From NCBI GenBank assembly GCA_021741155.1, contig JAIOYP010000023.1:1-58074 (forward strand): a stretch of 58,074 bases of DNA. The letters run 5' to 3'. Origin of the DNA: Flavobacteriales bacterium (GTDB lineage Bacteria; Bacteroidota; Bacteroidia; UBA10329). Shown here one piece after another: positions 17,260-25,793 of this stretch. Numbering within the stretch: the stretch's first letter is position 1; every line of letters starts with the position of its first letter. The notes under the pieces were generated by a model. That model did not search any database, was not told the DNA's origin, and was given only the letters and a program-made list of their open reading frames with translations. Made by a program: the position numbers and the translations under genes.

Positions 17260-18351
17260 ATGTCAGAAACACTCAACACAACCAAGGTTCATAACTACAG
17301 CGCAGGTCCATGTATTCTCCCAAATGAGGTTTTTCAACAGGCCAGTCAAGCTGTTTTAGAGTATAAAACCACGGGATTATCCATTTTGGAGATGTCTCAT
17401 AGGAGCAAAGAGATGGTTGCGATGGCCGAAAATGCAGTCGCTTTGGTAAAGGAGATACTCGGAGTTCCAAGTGGTTATTCGGTCCTCTTTTTACAAGGAG
17501 GAGCCAGTCTTCAGTTCTATATGAGTGCCCTTAATTTCCTTCCTATTAATGGAAAAGGTGGTTACCTCGATACAGGTGTTTGGTCTAACAAGGCAATAAA
17601 AGAAGCCAAACGATTGGGCAACATTGAAGTGTTGGCATCATCGAAAGACAAAAATTACAATTACATCCCGAAAGGATATGCCGTTCCATCTGATTTAGAT
17701 TTTTTGCATTACACAACTAATAATACAATCTACGGAACGGAGTTCTTTCATACTCCCAAAACCGATTCTGTTCTGATTTCGGATATGTCGTCAGATATTT
17801 TCAGCCGTCCTATTAACGTGGCCGATTACGGATTGATTTACGCTGGAGCACAGAAAAACTTAGGCCCTGCGGGCGTAACACTAGCTATTGTAAAGGATGA
17901 ATTGCTCGGCAAAACAGGTCGCGATATTCCTGCAATGCTTGATTATAAAATCCATGTTGAGGGTGAAAGTATGTACAATACACCACCCGTCTACTCTATA
18001 TATGTATCAATGTTGACATTGGAGTGGTTGAAAAAGAATGGCGGAATAGCTTGGATGGACAAGCGTAATCAAGCCAAGGCAGATTTGCTTTATGGTGAGA
18101 TTGATCGCAATCCGATGTTTGTTGGAACTGCCGAAAAGGAAGATAGATCACGTATGAATGCCACGTTTGTTCTCGCAAATGACGCTTTGGACAATACATT
18201 TAGTGCAATGCTTGACCAAGCCAATATCAGCGGACTGAAAGGTCACCGATCTGTTGGTGGTTTCAGAGCAAGTATGTACAACGCACTTCCATTGGAAAGC
18301 GTGCAGGTGCTGGTTGACGTGATGAATGAATTTGAACGAACCCAAGGATAA
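17260..18351 (+). CDS. serC: Phosphoserine aminotransferase
   Basis: PLP-dependent class V aminotransferase of the serine pathway, which converts 3-phosphohydroxypyruvate and glutamate to phosphoserine. It shows N-Y-S-A-G-P-C-I-L-P at the N-terminus, the L-Q-G-G-A-S-L-Q-F phosphate-binding segment, and the PLP lysine K199 in A-G-A-Q-K-N-L-G-P-A-G. The C-terminal H-R-S-V-G-G-F-R-A-S-M-Y-N motif is present. 363 aa is normal. serA follows one base after the stop, so they form an operon. Confidence 0.96.
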   Translation: MSETLNTTKVHNYSAGPCILPNEVFQQASQAVLEYKTTGLSILEMSHRSKEMVAMAENAVALVKEILGVPSGYSVLFLQGGASLQFYMSALNFLPINGKGGYLDTGVWSNKAIKEAKRLGNIEVLASSKDKNYNYIPKGYAVPSDLDFLHYTTNNTIYGTEFFHTPKTDSVLISDMSSDIFSRPINVADYGLIYAGAQKNLGPAGVTLAIVKDELLGKTGRDIPAMLDYKIHVEGESMYNTPPVYSIYVSMLTLEWLKKNGGIAWMDKRNQAKADLLYGEIDRNPMFVGTAEKEDRSRMNATFVLANDALDNTFSAMLDQANISGLKGHRSVGGFRASMYNALPLESVQVLVDVMNEFERTQG

Positions 18352-18352
18352 T

Positions 18353-19309
18353 ATGGGATTGATTTTAGCAAATGATGGGGTTGATTCCGAAGGCAAAGCC
18401 TTGCTGGAAGCAGCAGGTTTTCAGGTACAGACGGATAAAGTAGCGCAAGATGATTTGGCATCCTTTATTAAGGAGAAATCGGTTGTCGGAGTTTTGGTGA
18501 GGAGCGCCACACAGATTACTGCGATGGAACTTACTGCTTCGTCAAGTTTGAAAGTGATTGGAAGAGCAGGTGTCGGTCTTGATAATATCGACCTGAAAGC
18601 TGCTGAAATAAATGGAGTTAGCGTAGTGAATACGCCTGCGGCATCTTCTCAGTCAGTAGCGGAACTAGTTCTGGCTCATCTCTTCACGGTGTCGCGTTTC
18701 CTTCAATTATCGAACAGAGAAATGCCCGTTTCGGGAACGACTGATTTCGATAAACTAAAAAAAAGCTATTCCAATGGGTCGGAATTGCAAGGGAAAACCT
18801 TGGGAATTGTCGGCATTGGCCGTATCGGTCAAGCGCTGGCTAAAATGGCGCTCGGACTAGGAATGAAGGTGGTTGCACACGACCCGTTCATCCAAGAGGT
18901 TGAACTTTCGTTTGATGTACATATATATGGTCAGGTAAAGGTTTCGCTTACCACTATTTCTTTGGATGAGTTACTAGCTCAATCGGATGTCATTTCATTT
19001 CACGTTCCAAAACCGAAGGATGGTTCGATGATTACCACTTCTGAGTTTGCAAAGATGAAAGATGGTGTGATTCTCATCAACGCTTCTCGTGGAGGTGTTA
19101 TTAATGAAGATGACCTGCTGGCAGCTTTAGATTCTGGAAAAGTAGCGGCCGCAGGTCTTGATGTGTTTGAGAACGAACCTACTCCAAAAGCGGAATTGCT
19201 CAATCATCCACGCGTTTCAGTTACACCTCACATTGGCGCTTCAACCAATGAAGCCCAAACCCGTATCGGAATTGAGTTGGCCGAAAAGGTAATAGCCACA
19301 ATCGGCTGA
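18353..19309 (+). CDS. serA: D-3-phosphoglycerate dehydrogenase, short form
   Basis: NAD-dependent first enzyme of serine synthesis. It has the Rossmann G-I-V-G-I-G-R-I-G motif (about 151-159), catalytic-region R in N-A-S-R-G-G, E in F-E-N-E-P and H in T-P-H-I-G-A-S-T. At 318 aa it lacks the C-terminal ACT and intervening domains, so classical serine feedback inhibition is unlikely. The ATG at 18353, one base after serC, is preferred over an in-frame ATG at 18326 that would overlap serC. Confidence 0.93.
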   Translation: MGLILANDGVDSEGKALLEAAGFQVQTDKVAQDDLASFIKEKSVVGVLVRSATQITAMELTASSSLKVIGRAGVGLDNIDLKAAEINGVSVVNTPAASSQSVAELVLAHLFTVSRFLQLSNREMPVSGTTDFDKLKKSYSNGSELQGKTLGIVGIGRIGQALAKMALGLGMKVVAHDPFIQEVELSFDVHIYGQVKVSLTTISLDELLAQSDVISFHVPKPKDGSMITTSEFAKMKDGVILINASRGGVINEDDLLAALDSGKVAAAGLDVFENEPTPKAELLNHPRVSVTPHIGASTNEAQTRIGIELAEKVIATIG

Positions 19310-19327
19310 TTTCATCATATTTACCGC

Positions 19328-20569
19328 ATGGCACGTGTCATTCCATTCCGAGGAATTCATCCTCGACCTGATATTGCTGCAAGAGCGGTAAGTCGGCCTT
19401 ATGATTCGTATTCCAACAAGGAGATAAAGGAAATCCTTCGCACAAACGAAGATTCCTTCATGAATGTTATTCGGCCTGAGGTTCTGACAGGTGAGAAATA
19501 TCCATCGAATTCCCCTAAACTTTTTGCACAAAGCAAGTGGGTTTACGAACACCTATATAATAAGGGTGTATTTCAGCAGGACGATAAGCCGAGTTTTTAC
19601 GTTTACACACAGCACATTGGCCGAGCCTCATTTACGGGAATTATGGGTTGCGCTTCTGTGGAAGATTACGATAGTGGCGTAATTCGTATTCACGAACAAA
19701 CCATTGCTAGCCGCGAGAAGCTTCTGAAAGAGTACCTAGCGGTTTGCGACATTAATGCTGAGCCAGTCTGCTTTACTTATCCGCGCAGCGGAAGCTTGGA
19801 ATTGCTCACGGAAATTATCAAGCAGAACCCACCTCTTTTAGAATTTGAGGAAGGAGATGGAAAAAGACATCAGCTTTGGCGGGTAGATCAACCCGAATGG
19901 ACTGCCAAGTTCTCTGAAAAACTAGGACTGCTTGACCATATATATATAGCAGACGGTCATCATCGTTCTGCATCATCGGTTTTGTTGGCACACGAAAAGT
20001 GGGCAGAAGGTGGAAGAATTACGGGCAAGGAGCCTTGGAATTACTTCCTCGGAATCTTCTTTCCAGACGATCAACTCAAGATTTATGAGTTCAATAGAAT
20101 TGTAAAGAATCTTGGAGACAAGGGTGTTTCCCAATTCTTGGAAGATTTATCTGATGATTTTGAAGTTCACTTTAAGGAGCAGATTCCCATTAAACCCGAA
20201 CAACAAGGACATTTTGGAATGTGCTTGGGTGGATTTTGGTACAAACTGGTGTACCGTCACCGAAGAAGTTCAGAGGCTGTGGCCGCACTCGATGTCAGCA
20301 TTCTTTCTGATAAGATTCTTGCACCCCTACTTGGTATTCGCGACTTACGAAATGACGACCGCATCAACTTCGTACCTGGTTCCAAAGGCCCGCAAGAGTT
20401 GGAGCGTTTAGTGAATACTGGAAAGTACAATGTGGCATTTTCGCTTTTCCCCGTCACAGGTCAGGAGTTCTACGCCATCTCCGACCAAGGGAAAACCATG
20501 CCGCCCAAAAGCACCTATGTTGTGCCAAAATTGCTGAGTGGGCTATTGATTTATAGTCTTTCAGACTGA
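19328..20569 (+). CDS. DUF1015 family protein
   Basis: 413-aa cytoplasmic protein of the DUF1015 family: N-terminal V-I-P-F-R-G-I-H-P-R-P and R-P-Y-D, then Y-I-A-D-G-H-H-R-S-A-S mid-protein. The family often sits beside serA/serC, as here (18 bp after serA), and has been suggested to act in serine metabolism; some members are annotated as SerC/SerA-linked kinases, but the role in this organism is inferred from context only. Its last 9 bases overlap the convergent MazG-like gene. Confidence 0.85.
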   Translation: MARVIPFRGIHPRPDIAARAVSRPYDSYSNKEIKEILRTNEDSFMNVIRPEVLTGEKYPSNSPKLFAQSKWVYEHLYNKGVFQQDDKPSFYVYTQHIGRASFTGIMGCASVEDYDSGVIRIHEQTIASREKLLKEYLAVCDINAEPVCFTYPRSGSLELLTEIIKQNPPLLEFEEGDGKRHQLWRVDQPEWTAKFSEKLGLLDHIYIADGHHRSASSVLLAHEKWAEGGRITGKEPWNYFLGIFFPDDQLKIYEFNRIVKNLGDKGVSQFLEDLSDDFEVHFKEQIPIKPEQQGHFGMCLGGFWYKLVYRHRRSSEAVAALDVSILSDKILAPLLGIRDLRNDDRINFVPGSKGPQELERLVNTGKYNVAFSLFPVTGQEFYAISDQGKTMPPKSTYVVPKLLSGLLIYSLSD

Positions 20570-20974
20570 ATCTGACTCTAAGTATTTGGCAATGTTTGGC
20601 CTGAAGTAATTCTCGCCCTTCATCACCTTGCCGTCTTCGCGGTAAATGGGGTTGCCCTCAGCATCCAACTTACTCATGTTGCTGCGGTGTATCTCATCAA
20701 AAATGTCGGCAATTCTGTCCTGCAACCCATGTTTGCAGATGGTACCATATAATATGTACATCATATCGCCCAATGCATCGGCAATTTCTACGATGTCACC
20801 ATTCTTGGCCGCTTCCAAGTATTCCTCATTCTCTTCATGCATTAACCGATGGCGGAGTAAATAACCTTCTTCGCCAATGTTGTGCTCTGGCGCATCATTA
20901 TTCCCAATTCCGAATACGCGATGGAATTCGTAAACGGCTTCAATCTTGTCTTTCAGAGAATGTTCTTTGCTCAT
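20561..20974 (-). CDS. MazG-like nucleotide pyrophosphohydrolase
   Basis: 137-aa all-alpha NTP pyrophosphatase. The metal-binding pattern is visible: E47-E48-x-x-E51 followed by E63-x-x-D66 and D70 in E-I-A-D-A-L-G-D. The C-terminal R-S-N-M-S-K-L segment is typical of the MazG/PRA-PH superfamily. It probably hydrolyses non-canonical or excess NTPs. Its 3' end overlaps that of the convergent DUF1015 gene by 9 bp. The lipoprotein gene ends 3 bp upstream of its start, so the two may be co-transcribed. Confidence 0.82.
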   Translation of the reverse strand: MSKEHSLKDKIEAVYEFHRVFGIGNNDAPEHNIGEEGYLLRHRLMHEENEEYLEAAKNGDIVEIADALGDMMYILYGTICKHGLQDRIADIFDEIHRSNMSKLDAEGNPIYREDGKVMKGENYFRPNIAKYLESDSV

Positions 20975-20977
20975 GTT

Positions 20978-21727
20978 TCAATAATAAAGGAATACGCTTT
21001 TATAGGTCAGTTCGCCTTTGCGTTCTGTTTTTTCGGTGAGGTTGAAGGCTGCGTCATAAATGTAGTCGGCCCGCTCCGTTACCGTTCCTGTTGTGTCCAT
21101 AAATTGAATTGAGGAGATTAACCCATTCTGCGAATTGTACACGCGTCTTCCTCTTAGTTTATGGTCAGATGTGAAATAAGACACCCGATTCTGTCCCGTA
21201 CTGAAATAATCAAATTGGCTGTAGGAAAGCAACGAATCCGTTGAGGTGTACGCATAGATTCGATACAATTTCCCATCATCCTGATAGTACCGATATTCGA
21301 AATACCTGTTAAGTTCCGCTCCGCGGAGGTACGCTTCTCGGTAGCGTTTTCCTTGCTCATAATCTATTTGCACCACGCTATCATTCGCTCCAAATACGAT
21401 CTGTTCCAAACTATCTATTTCGTTGTAATGCCACGTTTGAATACGTGAATCCTCATTCGGGTATTGCTCCGAAATAACGATGGTCTGTCCGTTCTCAGAT
21501 TGATGCCTGATTGTTTTAATTAGCCTCAAATTCTGGTTGTAATAGTCTGAGATTAGCAGTGAATCTCCCTGTTGGTCAAACTCAACATAACCTTCCGGTA
21601 AATCGTTGAGATACCGATATTCTCTACACAATTTCCCAATCGTTCCTTCTTTATCGCACGGAATAAGTCCATCTGTGGAACAGGCAGAAAAGGCAATTCC
21701 CATAAATGCAATGAGGACTTTTTTCAT
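20978..21727 (-). CDS. Putative lipoprotein with YD-like repeats
   Basis: 249 aa from the ATG at 21727. The signal peptide M-K-K-V-L-I-A-F-M-G-I-A-F-S-A-C ends in a lipobox (F-S-A-C). The mature part is made of beta-strand-like repeats with Y-x-Y/Y-D motifs, most clearly Y-I-Y-D-A-A-F-N-L near the C-terminus, akin to YD/RHS units. No family is assigned. The frame is open further upstream to 21757, but the lipobox fixes the start. It lies just upstream of the MazG-like gene. Confidence 0.65.
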   Translation of the reverse strand: MKKVLIAFMGIAFSACSTDGLIPCDKEGTIGKLCREYRYLNDLPEGYVEFDQQGDSLLISDYYNQNLRLIKTIRHQSENGQTIVISEQYPNEDSRIQTWHYNEIDSLEQIVFGANDSVVQIDYEQGKRYREAYLRGAELNRYFEYRYYQDDGKLYRIYAYTSTDSLLSYSQFDYFSTGQNRVSYFTSDHKLRGRRVYNSQNGLISSIQFMDTTGTVTERADYIYDAAFNLTEKTERKGELTYKSVFLYY

Positions 21728-21781
21728 TCGGAGGCGTGAAAGTAGGAATATCACCATTTGGTTAAGGTCAGCTTTTTGTCA

Positions 21782-21810
21782 TTGCAATCAAACATGAAAC
21801 ACTAAATTTG
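21782..21810 (+). promoter_or_regulatory. Promoter of the metallophosphoesterase gene
   Basis: TTG at 21782-21784, 18 bp spacer, TAAATTTG at 21803-21810 (full -7 match), 22 bp before the ATG. Confidence 0.55.
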
Positions 21811-21832
21811 AATTCCCTATTCAATTAAAACT

Positions 21833-23524
21833 ATGAAGAAAATATTTTTCACTCTCTGCGTTTCAACCCTTGCAATCTTAGTGGCTGATGCACAAACCGT
21901 GACACGAGGCCCTTACCTCCAGTTCCCAACATCAAGCAGCATGAAGGTAATGTGGCGTACCGATTCTGCAACACCGAGCCGTGTTTATTATGGCCCAACC
22001 TTAGCAACGGTTATGGACAATCAGATAGAGGATGCGATGGCTGTCATCAATCACACAGTGAATATTACTGGTCTCGAAACCTTCACAGAATACTATTTCG
22101 CAGTCAGCGATGGCAGTACGGTTTTGGCAGGAGCCGATGATAATCACAAGTTCAGAACCTCTCCAGAGATTGGGACGGTGCAACCTATTTCGGCTTGGTT
22201 CATTGGCGATTTTGGCAAAGGCAATGACAAGCAAATGGATGTGAAGAACTCCTTTCTTGAGCATATCGATGGCGATTTTCCCGATATGTGGTGCTGGTTG
22301 GGTGATAACGTCTATCAAGATGGAACAGATCAGGAATACAGCGAAAAGGTTTTCGGAGATGTTTACGGTTATCAGGAGTTGTTTACCCGAATTCCATTCA
22401 TGGCTTGTCCTGGAAACCATGATTACGGTTCTGTTCTTGATTTACTTACAGGGGCAAATCCACCAGACCACGATGGCCCGTATTATGACATCGTTGATGT
22501 GCCTACCAATGGCGAAATGGGTGGTGTACCTTCAGATTACGAACTATACTACTCGTTCGACTACGGAAACGTCCATTTTATGTCACTCAATTCTGAGATT
22601 GGTTCGGTAACTCCGTTACAGCCTTCTTGGGATTGGACTGGTACCAATCCTATCTTTCCTTTCAATGGCTCTCCTTTCATAGATTGGATTAATGCCGACT
22701 TGCAAGCCAACGACAAACCTTGGGTGGTTGCCTACATTCATCAACCTCCATTCACAGATGGTAGCCACGAATCTGGCGCATTTTACGAGGTTTACATGCA
22801 AGCAGTGCGAGAGAATATCTTACCGATACTTGAATCATATGGGGTTGATGTATTGCTAGCTGGTCACAGCCATGTTTACGAACGCTCGTACTTGCTACAC
22901 GACTTTTACGGGCTTCCAGCCGATTTTGTGCCCGCTCAACATGTGGTTGACGGTTCAAGCGGTAAGCTTTCCGAAGGAACTCCTTATGTCAAGTATTTCG
23001 ATGGGCCAACCCCCAATGAAGGCACCTTGTATATCGTTCAAGGTAACTCTGGCAGCAGCGAGACTGCGCCTACTCTAGCACATCCTGCCATGTATTATGG
23101 TCATGGCTGTGATACATGCGTTGGATCAACAATGATTCAAGCCTTTGGCGACACGCTTTCTGGCTACTACCTATCCAAGGATGGAGAAATTCTTGACGAT
23201 TGGACCATAATCAAGAAAGCATATCCGAACGGGATTGATGAGGTGAGCAGCAACGAATCAATATCCGACATGAAAGTGTTTCCAAACCCATTTACAAACG
23301 AAACCACCTGCACATTCGATGTTTCAACTGAGATTGTTGCTGGTGTTGAGTTGCTAGATCTTACCGGTCGTAAGATTCATACTTTTTTCAACGGTAAAAT
23401 GAGTTCAGGAACTAAGAAATTTGTAATCAACGCATTAGAGCTTGCACTTGCCAAAGGCTCATACATGATACGTGTTGCTTCGGGTAAACGTCCAGTGGTG
23501 GAGCGCCTCATAAAGGTTGAATAA
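21833..23524 (+). CDS. T9SS-exported purple-acid-phosphatase-like metallophosphoesterase
   Basis: 563 aa. Signal peptide (about 1-20), an N-terminal fibronectin-III/purple acid phosphatase-like domain (about 21-110), then a calcineurin-like metallophosphoesterase domain with metal ligands in I-G-D-F-G, L-G-D-N-V-Y, G-N-H-D-Y, Y-I-H-Q-P-P and G-H-S-H-V-Y-E-R. The C-terminal ~80 residues (from V-F-P-N-P-F) form a type A T9SS sorting domain ending in L-I-K-V-E, so it should be secreted or anchored on the surface. It probably releases phosphate from organic esters. A TlpA-like gene follows by 3 bp. Confidence 0.88.
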   Translation: MKKIFFTLCVSTLAILVADAQTVTRGPYLQFPTSSSMKVMWRTDSATPSRVYYGPTLATVMDNQIEDAMAVINHTVNITGLETFTEYYFAVSDGSTVLAGADDNHKFRTSPEIGTVQPISAWFIGDFGKGNDKQMDVKNSFLEHIDGDFPDMWCWLGDNVYQDGTDQEYSEKVFGDVYGYQELFTRIPFMACPGNHDYGSVLDLLTGANPPDHDGPYYDIVDVPTNGEMGGVPSDYELYYSFDYGNVHFMSLNSEIGSVTPLQPSWDWTGTNPIFPFNGSPFIDWINADLQANDKPWVVAYIHQPPFTDGSHESGAFYEVYMQAVRENILPILESYGVDVLLAGHSHVYERSYLLHDFYGLPADFVPAQHVVDGSSGKLSEGTPYVKYFDGPTPNEGTLYIVQGNSGSSETAPTLAHPAMYYGHGCDTCVGSTMIQAFGDTLSGYYLSKDGEILDDWTIIKKAYPNGIDEVSSNESISDMKVFPNPFTNETTCTFDVSTEIVAGVELLDLTGRKIHTFFNGKMSSGTKKFVINALELALAKGSYMIRVASGKRPVVERLIKVE

Positions 23525-23527
23525 TAC

Positions 23528-24982
23528 ATGAACAAAATTCTTACGATTGCTGCGCTCGTGCTGGTAAACACCGCTTGGGCGCAGCAATTTCATTTTAGTG
23601 GCACCATCAGCGGAATGGCTGATGAGAACCTACTCGTTACGTTTCCCGAAGATTATTTAGGCAATACGTGGAAGGAAGAAATTCCAGTTTCCAAGTCATC
23701 ATTTTCCAAAGATGTTGCCATTCCAGCTTCAGGCTGGATGAAGCTGAATTATCACGGAAAAGATCGCAGCATATTTGTTTGGAAGAATGCCACTGCTCTT
23801 ACTATCGATTTTGATGCAGACTTTTTGGATGATAATGCAGGAGTGAAATTCGGTGGTGATGATGCCGCTATTCATGAGTTTGTCACGCAGGTTAATGAGA
23901 AGTTCGGCTCCAAGCTATTAGTAGAATGGTTGAACGGACAGGCTACCGATGCCAGCAATATTGATGGAATGGAGATGGAGATTTTCGCTTTGCGGAATGA
24001 TGTCATCCATGCTTTGGAGAAAGCAGAATCAGACTTGCCTGCCGATTTTGTTAAAGCCTATAAGAATCACATCACCTACTATTATTACTTGTCGCTATTC
24101 AAGTTTTCGGAAGTAAAAACCACCAAGAGTAATATCCCAAAAGCAACAGAAATTCCGAAAGTTCTGATTGTAGGATTGGATTGGGAGCGGATGAATAAAA
24201 GCTCAGAACTAGACAGCAAGTTCTTCCGCGAATTGCTCATTCAGTTTGTCAACTACAAAGCTTTGGAGGGATACGATTTCATGAAGTTTGCCGATAGACA
24301 AGCCGTTGTTCAAGAAGCATTCAACCTTGCACGAGAAAACCTGAAAGGTGAATCTCTTCAGTATTTCCTCGCCAAAACCATTCTTGCCAATTCGGCAAAC
24401 GTGCAGCCTTCGTTATTGCGACAAATGCGCGATTTTCTTGCTGGAACCGAATCCTCCGAAGTCTTCGTGAAGATGGTGACAGATAGTTTGGGAGATAGAC
24501 TTCAAGCAAAAGACGATGCTGTGCAAGTTGCTTTGACCGATGCTCAGCCAGCAAAGGATGAGATTGATGTGGAGCTACAAGGGTTAGACGGAAAAATGTT
24601 CAAGCTTTCGGAGCTTAAAGGCAAGGTGGTTTACTTGGATATTTGGGCAAGTTGGTGCGGCCCGTGCCGTAAAGAGTTCCCTGCATCAAAAGCGTTGAAA
24701 GGAAACTTATCAAAGAAGGATTCGAAGAATATTGAGTTTCTCTACATCTCCATCGACAACACAGAAACAGTTTGGAAACTAGCAATTGAAGAGTTGGGAA
24801 TTGAAGGCGTTCATGGGCTTTCCAAGGGAGGCTGGGGCTCCGAAGCGACATCCAAATTTGGTGTAAACAGCATTCCCCGTTACCTCATTTTTAATAAGCA
24901 GGGAAAAGTGGTTGATGGAAACGCACCACGTCCAAGCGATCCGCGCCTCTTGGAAATCTTACAGAAGTTAGCCGCACAGTAG
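23528..24982 (+). CDS. TlpA-like thioredoxin-domain protein
   Basis: 484 aa, exported (signal peptide ends at A-W-A-Q). A DUF4369-like N-terminal beta domain (about 20-115) is followed by a helical middle and a C-terminal TlpA/AhpC-type thioredoxin domain (about 345-484) with the redox motif W-C377-G-P-C380 and a cis-Pro in N-S-I-P-R-Y. It likely acts as a periplasmic thiol:disulfide oxidoreductase. It is three bases downstream of the secreted phosphoesterase and may serve its folding, though this is inference. Confidence 0.87.
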   Translation: MNKILTIAALVLVNTAWAQQFHFSGTISGMADENLLVTFPEDYLGNTWKEEIPVSKSSFSKDVAIPASGWMKLNYHGKDRSIFVWKNATALTIDFDADFLDDNAGVKFGGDDAAIHEFVTQVNEKFGSKLLVEWLNGQATDASNIDGMEMEIFALRNDVIHALEKAESDLPADFVKAYKNHITYYYYLSLFKFSEVKTTKSNIPKATEIPKVLIVGLDWERMNKSSELDSKFFRELLIQFVNYKALEGYDFMKFADRQAVVQEAFNLARENLKGESLQYFLAKTILANSANVQPSLLRQMRDFLAGTESSEVFVKMVTDSLGDRLQAKDDAVQVALTDAQPAKDEIDVELQGLDGKMFKLSELKGKVVYLDIWASWCGPCRKEFPASKALKGNLSKKDSKNIEFLYISIDNTETVWKLAIEELGIEGVHGLSKGGWGSEATSKFGVNSIPRYLIFNKQGKVVDGNAPRPSDPRLLEILQKLAAQ

Positions 24983-25058
24983 GGGTTTGATGCATCAAAC
25001 CCTAACCCTGATGCATCAAGCCCTAACCTTGATGCTGGTAGAGTTTGATGCTTCAAAC
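24983..25058. repeat. Intergenic TTTGATGC/palindrome cluster
   Basis: Begins with a perfect 20-bp palindrome, GGGTTTGATGCATCAAACCC (24983-25002), directly after a stop codon, followed by two degenerate copies (CCTGATGCATCAAGCCC, then TTTGATGCTTCAAACCC) separated by CTAACC-type linkers. It may terminate the TlpA-like gene and the convergent gene at 25061. Confidence 0.65.
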
Positions 25059-25060
25059 CC

Positions 25061-25516
25061 TTATTTCACCTCAATATCATCACCCAGCCAATTCTTCCCA
25101 ATCAGCAGTTTGTGCTCTTTTTCGGTAAGGTCGGCAAGCACACAATTCACCTTTCGGTACTCCCATTTGGTAATAAGGTTAATTCCAATTTCAAGCTCGG
25201 CAGTGTAAAGTTGTTGCCCGTTCCAATTCACTACGCCAGTAACCTTTGAGTTAACGGTGCGGCCCTCTCCTTCTCCATTTTTTAGCTTGAAGCTAATCTG
25301 TTTGGTTATGTTTTTCTCTTTCGGGAATGATGCATTCATCACCGCAATGCTGGATGCATTTATAACCGTGTGTTCAGAAGTCGAATCCAATTCTGCTTTC
25401 CAGAAAACATTTGATTCCTTAACCTGCAATGTTTCCTGCGGAGAAAGTGTGATTTTTTGCGCCTGAATTGCAAATGGAATCATCAGGATGAAAAGGAGAA
25501 TGAAGCTATTTTTCAT
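25061..25516 (-). CDS. Hypothetical secreted protein, possible degenerate retropepsin-like fold
   Basis: 151 aa with a signal peptide (ends A-I-Q-A-Q). The mature part has the layout of RimB/ATP-dependent zinc protease-like retropepsin domains: a K-A-E-L-D-S-T-S-E segment where active members have D-T-G-A, a middle beta region with a V-T-G-V-V-N-W turn, and a C-terminal H-K-L-L-I-G-K-N-W-L where the family has L-I-G-R-x-x-L. If this is right, the catalytic D-T-G is lost (D-S-T). This assignment is a low-confidence reading; otherwise it is simply hypothetical. Confidence 0.55.
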   Translation of the reverse strand: MKNSFILLFILMIPFAIQAQKITLSPQETLQVKESNVFWKAELDSTSEHTVINASSIAVMNASFPKEKNITKQISFKLKNGEGEGRTVNSKVTGVVNWNGQQLYTAELEIGINLITKWEYRKVNCVLADLTEKEHKLLIGKNWLGDDIEVK

Positions 25517-25673
25517 ATTAATGGAGAATTATTTCAGCAAAAATAGCAACCGCAGACAACCGCGCAGAAACGCTCACGTCTTTAATGCAGACATTCCACT
25601 TTTTCCCGAGGGAGTTAGGCGCGAGATCACACGATCAAACACTTAGCTCCCTTTCCTTTTAGACATATTTCTA

Positions 25674-25762
25674 GCCACAGATGCACTGATTTTCTCTGAT
25701 TCCTTTGAATCAAGAAAGAATCTGAATCTGTGTTTTTTTGTGAAAATCAGTGCATCTGTGGC
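25674..25762. repeat. 21-bp perfect inverted repeat with 47-bp spacer
   Basis: Arms at 25674-25694 (GCCACAGATGCACTGATTTTC) and 25742-25762 are exact reverse complements. The arm resembles the CACAGAT...CTGATTT motif that recurs in many bacterial genomes. The spacer carries smaller GATTC/GAATC repeats. It lies in the 25517-25793 gap, otherwise empty. Confidence 0.8.
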
Positions 25763-25793
25763 GATAGAATGTCTTTCTTGTCAATGTCAATAA

